In this document: positions 23,613-32,704 of the stretch, in pieces
Position numbering within the stretch: position 1 is the stretch's first letter
How the letters are laid out: each line of letters begins with the position of its first letter
Source of the DNA: CAZVQX01 sp964629735
Lineage (GTDB): Bacteria > Bacillota_I > Bacilli_A > RF39 > UBA660
DNA length: 50,800 nucleotides
Direction: 5' to 3'
NCBI GenBank assembly: GCA_964629735.1
Contig: CAZVQX010000004.1
Location: 1 to 50,800, forward strand
Notes under the pieces: model-generated
Databases searched by the model: none
The model's input: only the letters and a program-made list of their open reading frames with translations
What the model was told of the DNA's origin: nothing
Made by a program: the position numbers and the translations under genes

Positions 23613-25376
23613 TTAAATAAACCATACTTGACTTATATCAGCACTACTGCTTTCTGGAGCTGGATTTGGCATTGCAAACTTCAATAAAACAGGAACATTA
23701 AAAGCTAATCCAAATGCCATACAAACACCCGGTTGTAATATTCTTAAACTTTTAATAATTTCATTTGTAATATTTGGAACCATTTCTCGTATATATTCAA
23801 CATCGCGAGGATGTAACATTTTAAAAATAAGGAAATTATTACATTGTGATAATGTTGTTTCAGATAACTCAGAAGGGCGTTGAGATATTAGTCCTAATAA
23901 AACACCATATTTTCTTCCTTCTTTTGTTATACGTTCAAAAATATTATATCCTAACAAATTAACATCATTATCATTTTGAACATAGCGGTGAGCTTCTTCT
24001 AAAATAATATGGAATGGTAGTGATGCTCGTTTATCACTTTCTTTGGCATGATTAAATAATAATTTAGAATATATTTTTGTTATTGTTTTGGCTAATCGGT
24101 CATCAATATAGTTTATGTTAAAATTAATTATTTGAGCCTTTTTACCATTATGAGCTGTTAATAGTTTTCTAATATATTGTTCACGGCTAATATATTCTGG
24201 ATAATCAAAATATTCACTATAACTACTATTAACTAAAGAATTTAATCTCGTTTTTAAAACGTTTGATTCGTCATATATTTTATCACTTTTTAAAATACCT
24301 TCTGATATAAGCGCGAATTCAAATGCATCTTTTAAATCCTTTAAACCATATTTAAAAGAACCATCAGGTAAATTTAATTCTAAATCATCAGTTATAAAAC
24401 TTTCGATAAAATTAGTAAGTAATTCCATTTCACGGATTTTACCAGAGGCATCTACTAAAAACAATTGTTTTAATGGTCTAGTATAACCCGGTTGAAAAAT
24501 TTGAGTCTCTAAATTTAATTCGCTAGTATTATAATAACTTAAAATTGAGAAAATTTGATCTCTTATTTGAACTGATGGTCGACCACTTGCTAAAATATCT
24601 AATATAGCTCGTGCTATAATATCATTTTTATGCTTTAAAACTAATTCTTCTTCTCTACCAAAAATGGTTACTAATTTTAAGGCTTTTTCTATTATTGGTA
24701 ATTGTGAATGAATATCTGCACCAAGTAATATTGCAATATCATCAACATCTAATAACCATAATGGGATTTTTAACACTTCAGTATCACTAAATTTTAAATT
24801 AGTCGTATATGTTTTAAAATTTATATTAGGATTTTTTTCATTTAATTTACTAAAAGCATTATGATATTCGCCATATGCATCAAAAATCAAAATACTTGCA
24901 CGATAGGCAACTGCATTTGGATTTTCAAATAAATTTTGAAATATTCTTGCTATACTACAAGATTTACCGCTACCCGTTGAACCAAATATTGCAAAATGAT
25001 TACTAAAAAAGCGATTTATGTTTACTCCTAGTTTTACCCCAGGATAAACTGGGCTCGTCCCTAAAATTAAATCTTTACCATCAGCATAATCAGGTATTCC
25101 CATTATTAATGGGATTTTTTCCCTTGAAATAAGCATTACTCTAGATGAAAAGGACGGTTTACGAATAACCCCAAAAACAAATTTATCATTTATTATTTCA
25201 CCAATTAAATTAGCTTGTGCTATTTTACCATTAACGCTGACTATTTCACCTACTAATTTTTTACCCTCGTCTTCCATTATAATATATAAATTTATTAAAC
25301 TTTGAATTTTATTTATATCAATACTTAACTCAATTGTTACTAAATTTTCTTCAACCCCTATTATTTTTCCTAGCAC
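23613..25376 (-). CDS. HerA-type ATP-binding protein (DUF87 domain)
   Basis: This 587-residue ATPase of the HerA/FtsK superfamily has an N-terminal beta-barrel (HAS-like, about 1-75), a Walker A FGSTGSGKS at 131-139, a Walker B in FHIILEEAHRYV, and a sensor stretch GLISQRPSEL with the arginine-containing C-terminal part. HerA proteins are hexameric DNA translocases that usually pair with the nuclease NurA in end resection, or with other effectors in defence systems. No nurA or effector gene is adjacent. It is 16 bases downstream of yqeH in a yqeG-yqeH operon, an unusual setting. Confidence 0.88.
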   Translation of the reverse strand: MLGKIIGVEENLVTIELSIDINKIQSLINLYIIMEDEGKKLVGEIVSVNGKIAQANLIGEIINDKFVFGVIRKPSFSSRVMLISREKIPLIMGIPDYADGKDLILGTSPVYPGVKLGVNINRFFSNHFAIFGSTGSGKSCSIARIFQNLFENPNAVAYRASILIFDAYGEYHNAFSKLNEKNPNINFKTYTTNLKFSDTEVLKIPLWLLDVDDIAILLGADIHSQLPIIEKALKLVTIFGREEELVLKHKNDIIARAILDILASGRPSVQIRDQIFSILSYYNTSELNLETQIFQPGYTRPLKQLFLVDASGKIREMELLTNFIESFITDDLELNLPDGSFKYGLKDLKDAFEFALISEGILKSDKIYDESNVLKTRLNSLVNSSYSEYFDYPEYISREQYIRKLLTAHNGKKAQIINFNINYIDDRLAKTITKIYSKLLFNHAKESDKRASLPFHIILEEAHRYVQNDNDVNLLGYNIFERITKEGRKYGVLLGLISQRPSELSETTLSQCNNFLIFKMLHPRDVEYIREMVPNITNEIIKSLRILQPGVCMAFGLAFNVPVLLKFAMPNPAPESSSADISQVWFI

Positions 25377-25392
25377 ATAACCACTCCTTATT

Positions 25393-26385
25393 CTATATTA
25401 AACTTGGGCGAGTATATACATCTACCCCTTCAAACGCATATACTTCCACTATTGAAGGCTTCTTAAATTTAACAAAACATAATCCCTTAATAACAATATC
25501 TTGATTTTCTTTAACTCTTACTGTATGTTTATGAAAATTTTCATTCTTTGGTTTTCCATAAACTCTTTTTATTAACAATTTATTTGATAAATAAAATGTA
25601 ATATCGTTTGCACCTTCTATATAAAAACTTGCAAATTCATCAATTACTATTTGTTGTTCTTTTTTTATTTGAAAAGTAACAGGTTTCAACACATTATTAG
25701 GCACTATTTTATTTAAGCTTTTATTATTATATATTTCAATTATACTATTTTCATCTATCAAGCCAGGCGTATCAACTAATGTTAAACTATCATTAATGTC
25801 TATAAAAATATTATCAAGAGTTGTTGTTGGTTTATTACTAGTTGTTACTTTTCTTTTAAAATCAGAATAATTATAAATTATTTTATTAATTAAAGTTGAT
25901 TTACCAACATTAGTATATCCTATTACATAAACATAAATACTTTTTTTATATTTATTTATTAATGAGATTAAATTGTCTAAATTATAATTCTTATTACTAC
26001 TTATTGTAACAATATCTTTATATTTAATATTAAAATTATTTAAATATGCTTTTAATTTTTCTTCTGATAAATATGGTTTTAATAAATCATATTTAGTAAA
26101 TACAACAATTAAATCATTATTAATATTTTTGGTGATTATATCTAAATCTTTTGGTATATTAAAAATATCAATTAATAACAAAACAAGATCATTAGAATTA
26201 TTAATCTCTTGTAACATTCCTGCAATATCATCATTCGTCTTGACAATTGATTGATATTGATTATAATTTTGGATTTTAAAACATCTCATACAAAGTTTCG
26301 ACTGATTTAACTCACCCTTAACATAACCTGATTTTTCAGGTGATTTATTTTGTAATAAAACGCCACATCCTAAACACTTAATCAT
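25393..26385 (-). CDS. yqeH: Ribosome biogenesis GTPase YqeH
   Basis: This 330-residue, circularly permuted GTPase is needed for 30S subunit assembly in Bacilli. A treble-clef zinc finger with Cys4, Cys7, Cys32 and Cys35 comes first. The GTPase motifs follow in permuted order: G4 as TKYD before G5-like TISS, then G1 GYTNVGKSTLIN, the G2-like Thr-rich segment NKPTTT and G3 DTPGL. The C-terminal domain ends in a short beta-rich region. Its frame overlaps yqeG by 8 bases, which reproduces the conserved yqeG-yqeH pairing. Confidence 0.96.
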   Translation of the reverse strand: MIKCLGCGVLLQNKSPEKSGYVKGELNQSKLCMRCFKIQNYNQYQSIVKTNDDIAGMLQEINNSNDLVLLLIDIFNIPKDLDIITKNINNDLIVVFTKYDLLKPYLSEEKLKAYLNNFNIKYKDIVTISSNKNYNLDNLISLINKYKKSIYVYVIGYTNVGKSTLINKIIYNYSDFKRKVTTSNKPTTTLDNIFIDINDSLTLVDTPGLIDENSIIEIYNNKSLNKIVPNNVLKPVTFQIKKEQQIVIDEFASFYIEGANDITFYLSNKLLIKRVYGKPKNENFHKHTVRVKENQDIVIKGLCFVKFKKPSIVEVYAFEGVDVYTRPSLI

Positions 26386-26899
26386 AATATTTACCTAATA
26401 CAAACAGATCATCTTTTCTTAATTTTCTCATTAATCTCTTTTCAAGCAGGCGGTTAAATCGAGTTACAAATAAATCTTTAGCACTTATAGGATTAATTAA
26501 AATTGTTGTTATTCCTACCTTATTACCACCTAAAACATCAGTGAATAATTGATCACCAATTATCGCAACTTCACTCTCGTTGTAATCATTTTCTCTCAAT
26601 ACTTTTTTAAAGTTTTTAGGAAAAGGTTTACAAGCTGATGAATAAAATTTAACACCTAACTCCTCGGCAAAAACTTTTACTCGGCTCTTAGAACTATTAG
26701 AAAATATATATATATTAAAATTTTGTTCTTTTAACTCGTTAAATAAGGTTTTTAACTTTTTATTTGATTTCTTAATACTTGCAGGAACCAATGTATTGTC
26801 TAAGTCAAACAAAAGACATTTGATACCTCTATTTATTAATTTTTGATAATCGATCGTGTAAATACTTTGTTGATAAATATCCGGTATATATTTTTCCAT
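26378..26899 (-). CDS. yqeG: YqeG family HAD IIIA-type phosphatase
   Basis: This 173-residue HAD-superfamily protein has motif I CLLFDLDNTLVPA (nucleophile Asp), motif II in IYIFSNSSKSRV, a lysine in ACKPFPKNFKKVL and motif IV IGDQLFTDVLGGNKVG. No cap domain is present, as in subclass IIIA. YqeG proteins act as small phosphatases, and some homologues dephosphorylate phosphatidylglycerophosphate; the substrate here is not known. The gene heads an operon with yqeH and the HerA-type gene. Confidence 0.94.
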   Translation of the reverse strand: MEKYIPDIYQQSIYTIDYQKLINRGIKCLLFDLDNTLVPASIKKSNKKLKTLFNELKEQNFNIYIFSNSSKSRVKVFAEELGVKFYSSACKPFPKNFKKVLRENDYNESEVAIIGDQLFTDVLGGNKVGITTILINPISAKDLFVTRFNRLLEKRLMRKLRKDDLFVLGKYYD

Positions 26900-26972
26900 G
26901 ATTACCTCCTACATTTATACCTATCATTATAACAAAAAATCATGTATAATACAATTTGTTGGAGGGATTTTT

Positions 26973-27491
26973 ATGAATATCGGATTATATTTTATTATTT
27001 TTATTTCAAAAGTAATTGAAAATACACTTGCAACACTTAGATTAATTGTAGTTGCAAACGGAAAAAAAGGATTAGGTGCAGTTTTACAATTTATAATTGC
27101 CCTTGTTTGGGTAATTGTTACTGGTGCCGTTGTTACCAATATTACTGAAGATCCATTAAAAATTGTTTTCTTTGCCCTAGGTTCTTTTGTCGGCTCTTAT
27201 ACTGGTAGTTTTATTGAAGAAAAAATGGCCTTGGGTAGTAATATGCTAATGGCTATTGTCGATAAAGATTTAGGTGAAGTTATAATTAATAAGTTGAGAC
27301 AAAATAATTTTGCTGTAACTGTTTTAGAGGGCGAAGGGAAAGATAAGGAAAGAAATGTTTTAATGATAATGGTATCTAGGAAAAAACGCCATGACGTCGT
27401 TGATATTATCAAGAGTATTGATAAAGAGTGTATGATTGTTGCCGAATCTGCTCGCACTATTAGTGGTGGTTATAATCAAGAAAAAAATTAA
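26973..27491 (+). CDS. UPF0316 family membrane protein (DUF2179)
   Basis: This 172-residue protein has three N-terminal membrane helices, with the conserved segment ISKVIENTLATLRLIVVANGKKGLG, and a C-terminal cytoplasmic DUF2179-type domain (NFAVTVLEGEGKDKERNVLMI). UPF0316 proteins resemble the C-terminal domain of YitT and have no fixed function. I start it at the ATG at 26973, behind TTGGAGGG; upstream in-frame codons back to 26898 overlap the yqeG promoter region and are not needed. TATAAT at 26945-26950 is the likely -10. Confidence 0.9.
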   Translation: MNIGLYFIIFISKVIENTLATLRLIVVANGKKGLGAVLQFIIALVWVIVTGAVVTNITEDPLKIVFFALGSFVGSYTGSFIEEKMALGSNMLMAIVDKDLGEVIINKLRQNNFAVTVLEGEGKDKERNVLMIMVSRKKRHDVVDIIKSIDKECMIVAESARTISGGYNQEKN

Positions 27492-27498
27492 TAGTTCA

Positions 27499-28185
27499 TT
27501 ATTTCTTAAATAAATAAGATTTATCTGTAATAAAATACATTTTATCTGTTATATTTTTTAAATGAGTTTGAAAAAACTCTTTTTTATTTACCGTCCAAAA
27601 AAACAATGTTTTATTAGTTGTAAGAGATTGAAAGAAATTGTAATTAATAAAAAAACCATTATACCTAATATCATATTCATCAATATCCATTTCTGATGGT
27701 ATAATCGGTATTGATAAACCAATATTAAATAAATAATTATGATTTATTAAATACTCTGTTAATTTATTACTAGCACTAGTTAACCATATATTTAAGTGTT
27801 TATATTTTTTTACAACTTTTAAAACTAAATTAGCAACCTCTCGATAATCTAGAAAATAACTTTTAATATCAATTATAATTAATTTATTACTCTTAATTTT
27901 ATTTAACATTTCATTTAATGTAACTATTTTTGAACTATGATATTTATTACCAAAGTTAAATTGTTTTAATTCTTTAAGAGTCATGTTTCGAATAATACCA
28001 TATCCATCACTAACTCGGTGAATAGTATAATCATGATTAACAACCAATTTTTTATCTTTTGTTATTTGAACATCAATTTCAACCCCCTTTATATAATCTT
28101 CTTTTAAAGATGATAAAACCGCCCCGATTGTATTTTCTTGATATGAATGATCATTATTTCCACGATGTGATATTAAATTATTCAT
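27499..28185 (-). CDS. Glycerophosphodiester phosphodiesterase
   Basis: About 228 residues of the GDPD/UgpQ TIM-barrel family, which splits glycerophosphodiesters to glycerol-3-phosphate and an alcohol. The catalytic N-terminus LISHRGNNDHSYQENT, the metal ligands in GVEIDVQITKDKKLVVNHDYTI and the strand LIIIDIKSY are present. The C-terminal part of the barrel is compact. No signal peptide, so it is probably cytoplasmic. The ATG at 28185 behind GGGGTG is chosen over an upstream in-frame ATG. It converges with the UPF0316 gene. Confidence 0.93.
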   Translation of the reverse strand: MNNLISHRGNNDHSYQENTIGAVLSSLKEDYIKGVEIDVQITKDKKLVVNHDYTIHRVSDGYGIIRNMTLKELKQFNFGNKYHSSKIVTLNEMLNKIKSNKLIIIDIKSYFLDYREVANLVLKVVKKYKHLNIWLTSASNKLTEYLINHNYLFNIGLSIPIIPSEMDIDEYDIRYNGFFINYNFFQSLTTNKTLFFWTVNKKEFFQTHLKNITDKMYFITDKSYLFKK

Positions 28186-28205
28186 AAACACCCCATTTAA
28201 ATATA

Positions 28206-28238
28206 TGAAAAAAATCATAAATTAATATGATTTTTTAT
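28206..28238 (-). terminator. Intrinsic terminator after the pilin-lectin gene
   Basis: Minus-strand stem AAAAAATCATA/TATGATTTTTT with a 7-base loop and T-rich tail, directly after the stop codon. Confidence 0.82.
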
Positions 28239-29794
28239 TAAGATATAATTAATCGTGATGTAGCATTACCTATATTTCTCCCTACTAGTGTACTATATAA
28301 ATATGCTCCTGCACTAACTCCATGATAATCACCACCACCACGATAAAACCATGGTTTAGTTGGAATTGCAAAGGAATTCATATCATTATACCATCCTCTA
28401 GTTTCGCCTGTAGCATCACCTAATTTACGACGATTATAAGCATCTGGATCATTATAATCTGCTATTCCATAAGTATATTTATCAATATATTTATTCATAT
28501 AAGCACTATCAATAGTTGCTTGATCAAAACCAGATTCAGCAACTAATAATGTTGTATTATTACTATCAAACATACTAGCCATAACCAAATCATAGGCACC
28601 ACCACTCATATCATATACACCATATATATTGCCTGTAGTGCTTGCTTTTAAACCATTGGCTGTATGATATTGATTAGGACAACCATTAGTCGTTTCTGCA
28701 GATACGCTTTCACCAGCACAACCAGTTATAAAATCGCCACTTGGATTTATCCATATTTCGTTATTTTTTCCATATTTACTATGACTTAAATATGATATTG
28801 CTCCCCATTCAAGATTTTTAATCATATGAGCATCAAAAGAGTTTTCTACTCCATATATTGCAGCATTATTAAACTTTTGGGCTGTAGTAAAATGAGTACT
28901 CACATTTAGACCTCTTAATGAAGTTATATTTGGTTTTATCGTTGGTGTAGAAATTGAGCCAGTCGTTTCAAATTTTCCTACCCAAAATCCATCTAATTCT
29001 TTATCACCAAATGTAAATGCTGGATGGGTTAAATAAGCACCATTAGTACTACCATTTGATTTTGATGTTGTTTTTTTCTCAAATACAATTTCTATTTCTT
29101 GTGGATTGCTTTCAATTGATTCAACATTAAATAATTTATATTTATAACGTGGTATCCAAACTAAATAAGCCATAACATCATCATTTTGGATTATTGTCCC
29201 TGGTGAAGCTTCTTTATATAGTGATCTACTTGATTCAGTTGTTAAAACTACATTCGCCCATTTTTTCTCGTCATAATCGTACCAATTAGTATTAATATCT
29301 GCTTTGATCCAATTTTTACCATTCCAAATAATTGGAATCATACCAATACTTAAAGTTGGTTCATTAGGGGTTGGTATAACGCAATCATCTGATGTTTTGT
29401 CCGTTAAAACTATTATATTATCATCATAATTTTTTTCAGCACACCATTTGCCATTATGTAAAGCAATAGCTACTTTACCATCAGTATTAACCATTACTTT
29501 TCCACTTTTAGGTTTTGATCCTTTATAATCCAACGCATATCCCTCCGGAATCGAAGCCTCAACTCCATCACTATATGTAAACTGTAATTTTTTACTGTTT
29601 TCTTTTATTAGCATACTAGTATATTGTATTTCCGCAGATTTCACAATACCGTATGCTGAATTTCTAAAAGCACCTTTTCTTGCATCGTTTATGACATTTA
29701 CAATTAATGGTGTTGCAATTAACATTATAATTGCCAATATCACTATTACCGCTAATAACTCAATCAAGGTAAATCCTTTGTTGTTATTTATCAT
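28238..29794 (-). CDS. Prepilin-type protein with FGE / C-type-lectin-like C-terminal domain
   Basis: About 518 residues. The N-terminus MINNNKGFTLIELLAVIVI is a class III prepilin signal (cleavage after Gly7), followed by a long amphipathic helix. After a linker near residue 150 comes a large domain with DVMAYLVWIPRYKYKLF, GAYLTHPAFTFGDKELDGFWVGKFE, YGVYDMSGGAYDLVM and an end segment PWFYRGGGDYHGVSAGAY ... ATSRLIIS. These are marks of the formylglycine-generating-enzyme/C-type lectin fold, used for binding in phage and diversity-generating-retroelement proteins. Two Cys pairs may form disulfides. It is probably a surface-displayed or tip-located ligand binder. GGAGG lies 9 bases before the ATG. 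Confidence 0.85.
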   Translation of the reverse strand: MINNNKGFTLIELLAVIVILAIIMLIATPLIVNVINDARKGAFRNSAYGIVKSAEIQYTSMLIKENSKKLQFTYSDGVEASIPEGYALDYKGSKPKSGKVMVNTDGKVAIALHNGKWCAEKNYDDNIIVLTDKTSDDCVIPTPNEPTLSIGMIPIIWNGKNWIKADINTNWYDYDEKKWANVVLTTESSRSLYKEASPGTIIQNDDVMAYLVWIPRYKYKLFNVESIESNPQEIEIVFEKKTTSKSNGSTNGAYLTHPAFTFGDKELDGFWVGKFETTGSISTPTIKPNITSLRGLNVSTHFTTAQKFNNAAIYGVENSFDAHMIKNLEWGAISYLSHSKYGKNNEIWINPSGDFITGCAGESVSAETTNGCPNQYHTANGLKASTTGNIYGVYDMSGGAYDLVMASMFDSNNTTLLVAESGFDQATIDSAYMNKYIDKYTYGIADYNDPDAYNRRKLGDATGETRGWYNDMNSFAIPTKPWFYRGGGDYHGVSAGAYLYSTLVGRNIGNATSRLIIS

Positions 29795-29851
29795 AATATA
29801 AAACCTCCACACATATAACATAAATATTTTACTTACAATATTACAATTATA

Positions 29852-30535
29852 CTATCTTCTATTTATTTTATCAAATACCAATTCATAAAGTTCTTCATTT
29901 ATATCAGCTATTGTTCTTATTTTGTCGTCTTCATAACAATTAATTGTATCAAAATGATATTTTTCAGCGATTTCAATATAAGCTTTCTCTGCATTTCTTA
30001 AATGTTGTTCCGATATTTCATGACCATCCGGTTTCTCTTGACGATTCTTTTTTAATAAGCAAGCATGTTCATATGGTAAATGTAAAAACACACCAATATC
30101 TGGTCTTGGTAATTCTAACAAGTTAAATTCTAAATTTTCTAACCACTCATACATTTTAAAACGTTCTTCTTTATTTAAAATTTTACTTGCTTGATGACCC
30201 ATATTAGAAAATGCATATCGGTCAAGCAAAACGTTTTTTCCATTTGCTAGAAGTTGATTAATTTTGGTAATATTATATAATCGATCAGCTGCAAAATATA
30301 AAGATGCAACTTTAGGTTCAACATTAGCTGCCCCTTCTGTAAACCATGATTCACCTATATATTCTTTCCCTAAATAAGGGCCAGCTATTATTCGACCTGT
30401 TGGCGAATCATAATTTGGAAATGAAAACTTTACAATAGGTATGTTATCTTTTAATAATTTTTTAATTAATAAATCAGTTTGCGTCTCCTTACCCGAACAA
30501 TCAGTTCCCTCAATTACAATTAATTTTCCCATCAT
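29852..30535 (-). CDS. tmk: Thymidylate kinase
   Basis: This 227-residue enzyme phosphorylates dTMP to dTDP. The P-loop is IEGTDCSGKETQT (about 8-20), followed by KFSFPNYDSPTGRII, the base-binding segment LLDRYAFSNMGHQASK and an Arg-rich LID region KKNRQEKPDGHE. It is slightly longer than Bacillus Tmk. Two adjacent ATGs follow AGGAGG. The first ATG overlaps the TGA stop of the dihydrofolate reductase gene (ATGA), so the two are coupled in a nucleotide-synthesis operon. Confidence 0.95.
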   Translation of the reverse strand: MMGKLIVIEGTDCSGKETQTDLLIKKLLKDNIPIVKFSFPNYDSPTGRIIAGPYLGKEYIGESWFTEGAANVEPKVASLYFAADRLYNITKINQLLANGKNVLLDRYAFSNMGHQASKILNKEERFKMYEWLENLEFNLLELPRPDIGVFLHLPYEHACLLKKNRQEKPDGHEISEQHLRNAEKAYIEIAEKYHFDTINCYEDDKIRTIADINEELYELVFDKINRR

Positions 30536-31014
30536 TGTTTCCTCCTGTATTCAACTATTTTGAATTTTATATCTTTATCATTTTCAAAAATTAAAATGGA
30601 TTCCCAATCTTCTTTATTAAAATTTGGAAAATAAACATCGGCATCATCACTCTCTTCATCAATATGAGTAATATACATTTTGTTGACATATGGAAAAAAC
30701 TGTTTATATATACTATATCCCCCAATAATAAAAACCTCTTCATCAACATTTTTTAATTTTTTTAATAAACCTGCAAAATTATTAAAAACCAATACCCCCT
30801 CTGGCATTTGTATATTTGAATTACTTAATACGATATGCCGTCTATCGGGCAGTTGCTCTGGTATTGAATTATAAGTTTTACTTCCCATAACAATTGTTTT
30901 ATTCATTGTTACTCTTTTAAAAAATTGTAAATCACCAGGTATTTTCCAAATTAATTGATTATTACAACCTAGTTCAAAATTTTTGCCAACCGCTGCAATT
31001 ATTGTTAATTTCAT
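30532..31014 (-). CDS. folA: Dihydrofolate reductase
   Basis: About 160 residues. DHFR regenerates tetrahydrofolate for thymidylate, purine and formyl-Met synthesis. Visible marks are IIAAVGKNFELGCNNQLIWKIPGD (substrate loop), FKRVTMNKTIVMGSKTYNSIP (NADPH site), DRRHIVLSN and EVFIIGGYSIYKQFFPYVNKMYIT. The ATG at 31014 (MKLTIIAA) is the natural start; an upstream ATG would add seven residues. The stop is TGA, evidence for the standard code. No thymidylate synthase gene is in the window. Confidence 0.96.
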   Translation of the reverse strand: MKLTIIAAVGKNFELGCNNQLIWKIPGDLQFFKRVTMNKTIVMGSKTYNSIPEQLPDRRHIVLSNSNIQMPEGVLVFNNFAGLLKKLKNVDEEVFIIGGYSIYKQFFPYVNKMYITHIDEESDDADVYFPNFNKEDWESILIFENDKDIKFKIVEYRRKQ

Positions 31015-31047
31015 ATTACCACATCCATTCATCATAGCTATTTAAAA

Positions 31048-31611
31048 CTAATATATCTTTACTTCTAAATATTTTCGGCTTGCTAAATAATCACACATAT
31101 GAACAAATTTTTGTTGTTTGGTTTCGGGTTTTGATAAAACTTCATTTCCTTTATAATCTTTTACCCATTCACCCATATGGGTCTCTAATAATAACTTTAA
31201 CAATTTTATTTCTGGATCTTTTAATTCCAGTTCATTTTGATGAAGTGTAACAAATTCGGAAATTAATAATGGATGTTCAATAACTGTATATTGTTCCTTA
31301 TTAACACCTGATTTTAAACCATCATGAATAATTAAAGCCATAATAATTATATCTTTCTCTAATTTTGTAAAATCATTTCCTATTGTTTGATTATTAAACA
31401 ATAGATCATTTGCCAACAAAACAGCAGCCTTAGTATGTCTTACCAACCCACCTCTGCCTAAAGCATAATTAGGATGATACTTCCCAGTTGAGCTAGCCGG
31501 TATTTCAAAAAAATAATCGGGCAATTGACTAACTAAAAAACTAGCACTTCGTCTTAATCTATCATTTTTGATACAATTTAATTCATTTTTAAAAACATCT
31601 TCTTTTTTCAT
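31048..31611 (-). CDS. HD-domain phosphohydrolase-like protein
   Basis: This 187-residue protein has an HD-type metal site: His in RGGLVRHTKAAVLLA, the His-Asp doublet in IIHDGLK, His in EHPLLISEF and ETHMGEW, and Asp in HMCDYLASRK. HD proteins hydrolyse nucleotides, cyclic dinucleotides or RNA ends. Its place between hemW and folA-tmk hints at nucleotide handling, but the substrate is not known. GGTGTAAA precedes the ATG. It lies one base after the hemW stop. Confidence 0.85.
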   Translation of the reverse strand: MKKEDVFKNELNCIKNDRLRRSASFLVSQLPDYFFEIPASSTGKYHPNYALGRGGLVRHTKAAVLLANDLLFNNQTIGNDFTKLEKDIIIMALIIHDGLKSGVNKEQYTVIEHPLLISEFVTLHQNELELKDPEIKLLKLLLETHMGEWVKDYKGNEVLSKPETKQQKFVHMCDYLASRKYLEVKIY

Positions 31612-31612
31612 T

Positions 31613-32704
31613 TTACACCATTAAACTAACTAATATTTCATTTGATATATATAAATATTTTGAATTTATATATATATTTTCACCATCATCTATTAGTTTC
31701 CCTTCTTTTAATAATTTTGAAACATTATGAAATTCTTTAATGCTAAATTTAAATTTTTGATAAAAACTTTGTTTGTTAATACCTTTTATTTTGCGCAGCC
31801 CTAATATAAATTCATATAATAATATATCTTCTTTGGTTAAATATTCCTCATCTGCACGATAAATACCACTTATATATTTATTAATGTTTTTATTGTTTTC
31901 ATATCTAATATTATTTAAATAACCACTAGCCCCCATCCCAAAACCATAATATTCATCGTTGCTCCAATATGTCAGATTATGTTTTGATTCATAACCACTT
32001 TTACTAAAATTACTTATTTCATAATGATTATAACCATTATCAATTAATTTTTCCCTAATAAGTTCATACATTTCATAATCCAAATCTTCATCAATATAAT
32101 CAGTTTTTTCGATATATAATAATGTATGGGGTTCAATTATCAGTGAATATGTTGATATGTGGGTAATATCTAATTTAATTATTTTTTCCAAATCTTCTAA
32201 TAATTCATCTAATGTTTGGTTGGGTAAAGCGTACATTAAATCTATATTTATATTATTAAATCCTACTTTTTTAGCTAAATTAATACGATTAATTATGTTA
32301 TCAACATTACTCCTACCTAATTTTTGAAGATGGATACGATTAAAAGTCTGAACACCTATACTTAAACGATTTATTTTGTTTTGATAAAATAGATTTAACT
32401 TATCTATCGTTACATCTTCAATATTAGTCTCAATTGTAAATTCAAAATTTTTATCTAAGTTAAATAATTTAATAAGATCAAATAATTTTTTTAATTCCGA
32501 CATTTTTAAAGAACTAGGCGTTCCACCACCTATATATATAGTTTTAATTAAATCACCTTTATAATTACTCTTGATTTCTTTTTCTAACGCTAATAAATAA
32601 TTATTAATATATTTTTCATCATAAAATATTTTACAAAAATCACAATAGGAACATATTTGTTTACAAAAAGGAATATGAATATAAACTGAGTTTACTTTAT
32701 TCAT
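31613..32704 (-). CDS. hemW: HemW-like radical SAM protein (heme chaperone family)
   Basis: This 363-residue radical SAM protein has the cluster motif YIHIPFCKQICSYCDFCK (CxxxCxxC) close to the N-terminus, IYIGGGTPSSL, a typical SIGVQTF and LMYALPNQTLDELLEDL. These mark the HemN-like/HemW branch, which lacks coproporphyrinogen oxidase activity in characterised cases and handles heme. No heme biosynthesis gene is seen here, so its role in this organism is uncertain. The ATG shares one base with the polC stop (TAATG). Confidence 0.92.
   Translation of the reverse strand: MNKVNSVYIHIPFCKQICSYCDFCKIFYDEKYINNYLLALEKEIKSNYKGDLIKTIYIGGGTPSSLKMSELKKLFDLIKLFNLDKNFEFTIETNIEDVTIDKLNLFYQNKINRLSIGVQTFNRIHLQKLGRSNVDNIINRINLAKKVGFNNINIDLMYALPNQTLDELLEDLEKIIKLDITHISTYSLIIEPHTLLYIEKTDYIDEDLDYEMYELIREKLIDNGYNHYEISNFSKSGYESKHNLTYWSNDEYYGFGMGASGYLNNIRYENNKNINKYISGIYRADEEYLTKEDILLYEFILGLRKIKGINKQSFYQKFKFSIKEFHNVSKLLKEGKLIDDGENIYINSKYLYISNEILVSLMV

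Noticed and set aside
26898..26972. 25-residue N-terminal extension of the UPF0316 protein
   Set aside because: It covers the promoter region and lacks a ribosome site, whereas TTGGAGGG precedes the ATG at 26973.
28238..29794. A diversity-generating retroelement in this window
   Set aside because: The pilin C-terminal domain resembles DGR variable proteins, but no reverse transcriptase gene, Avd-like gene or template repeat is present here.
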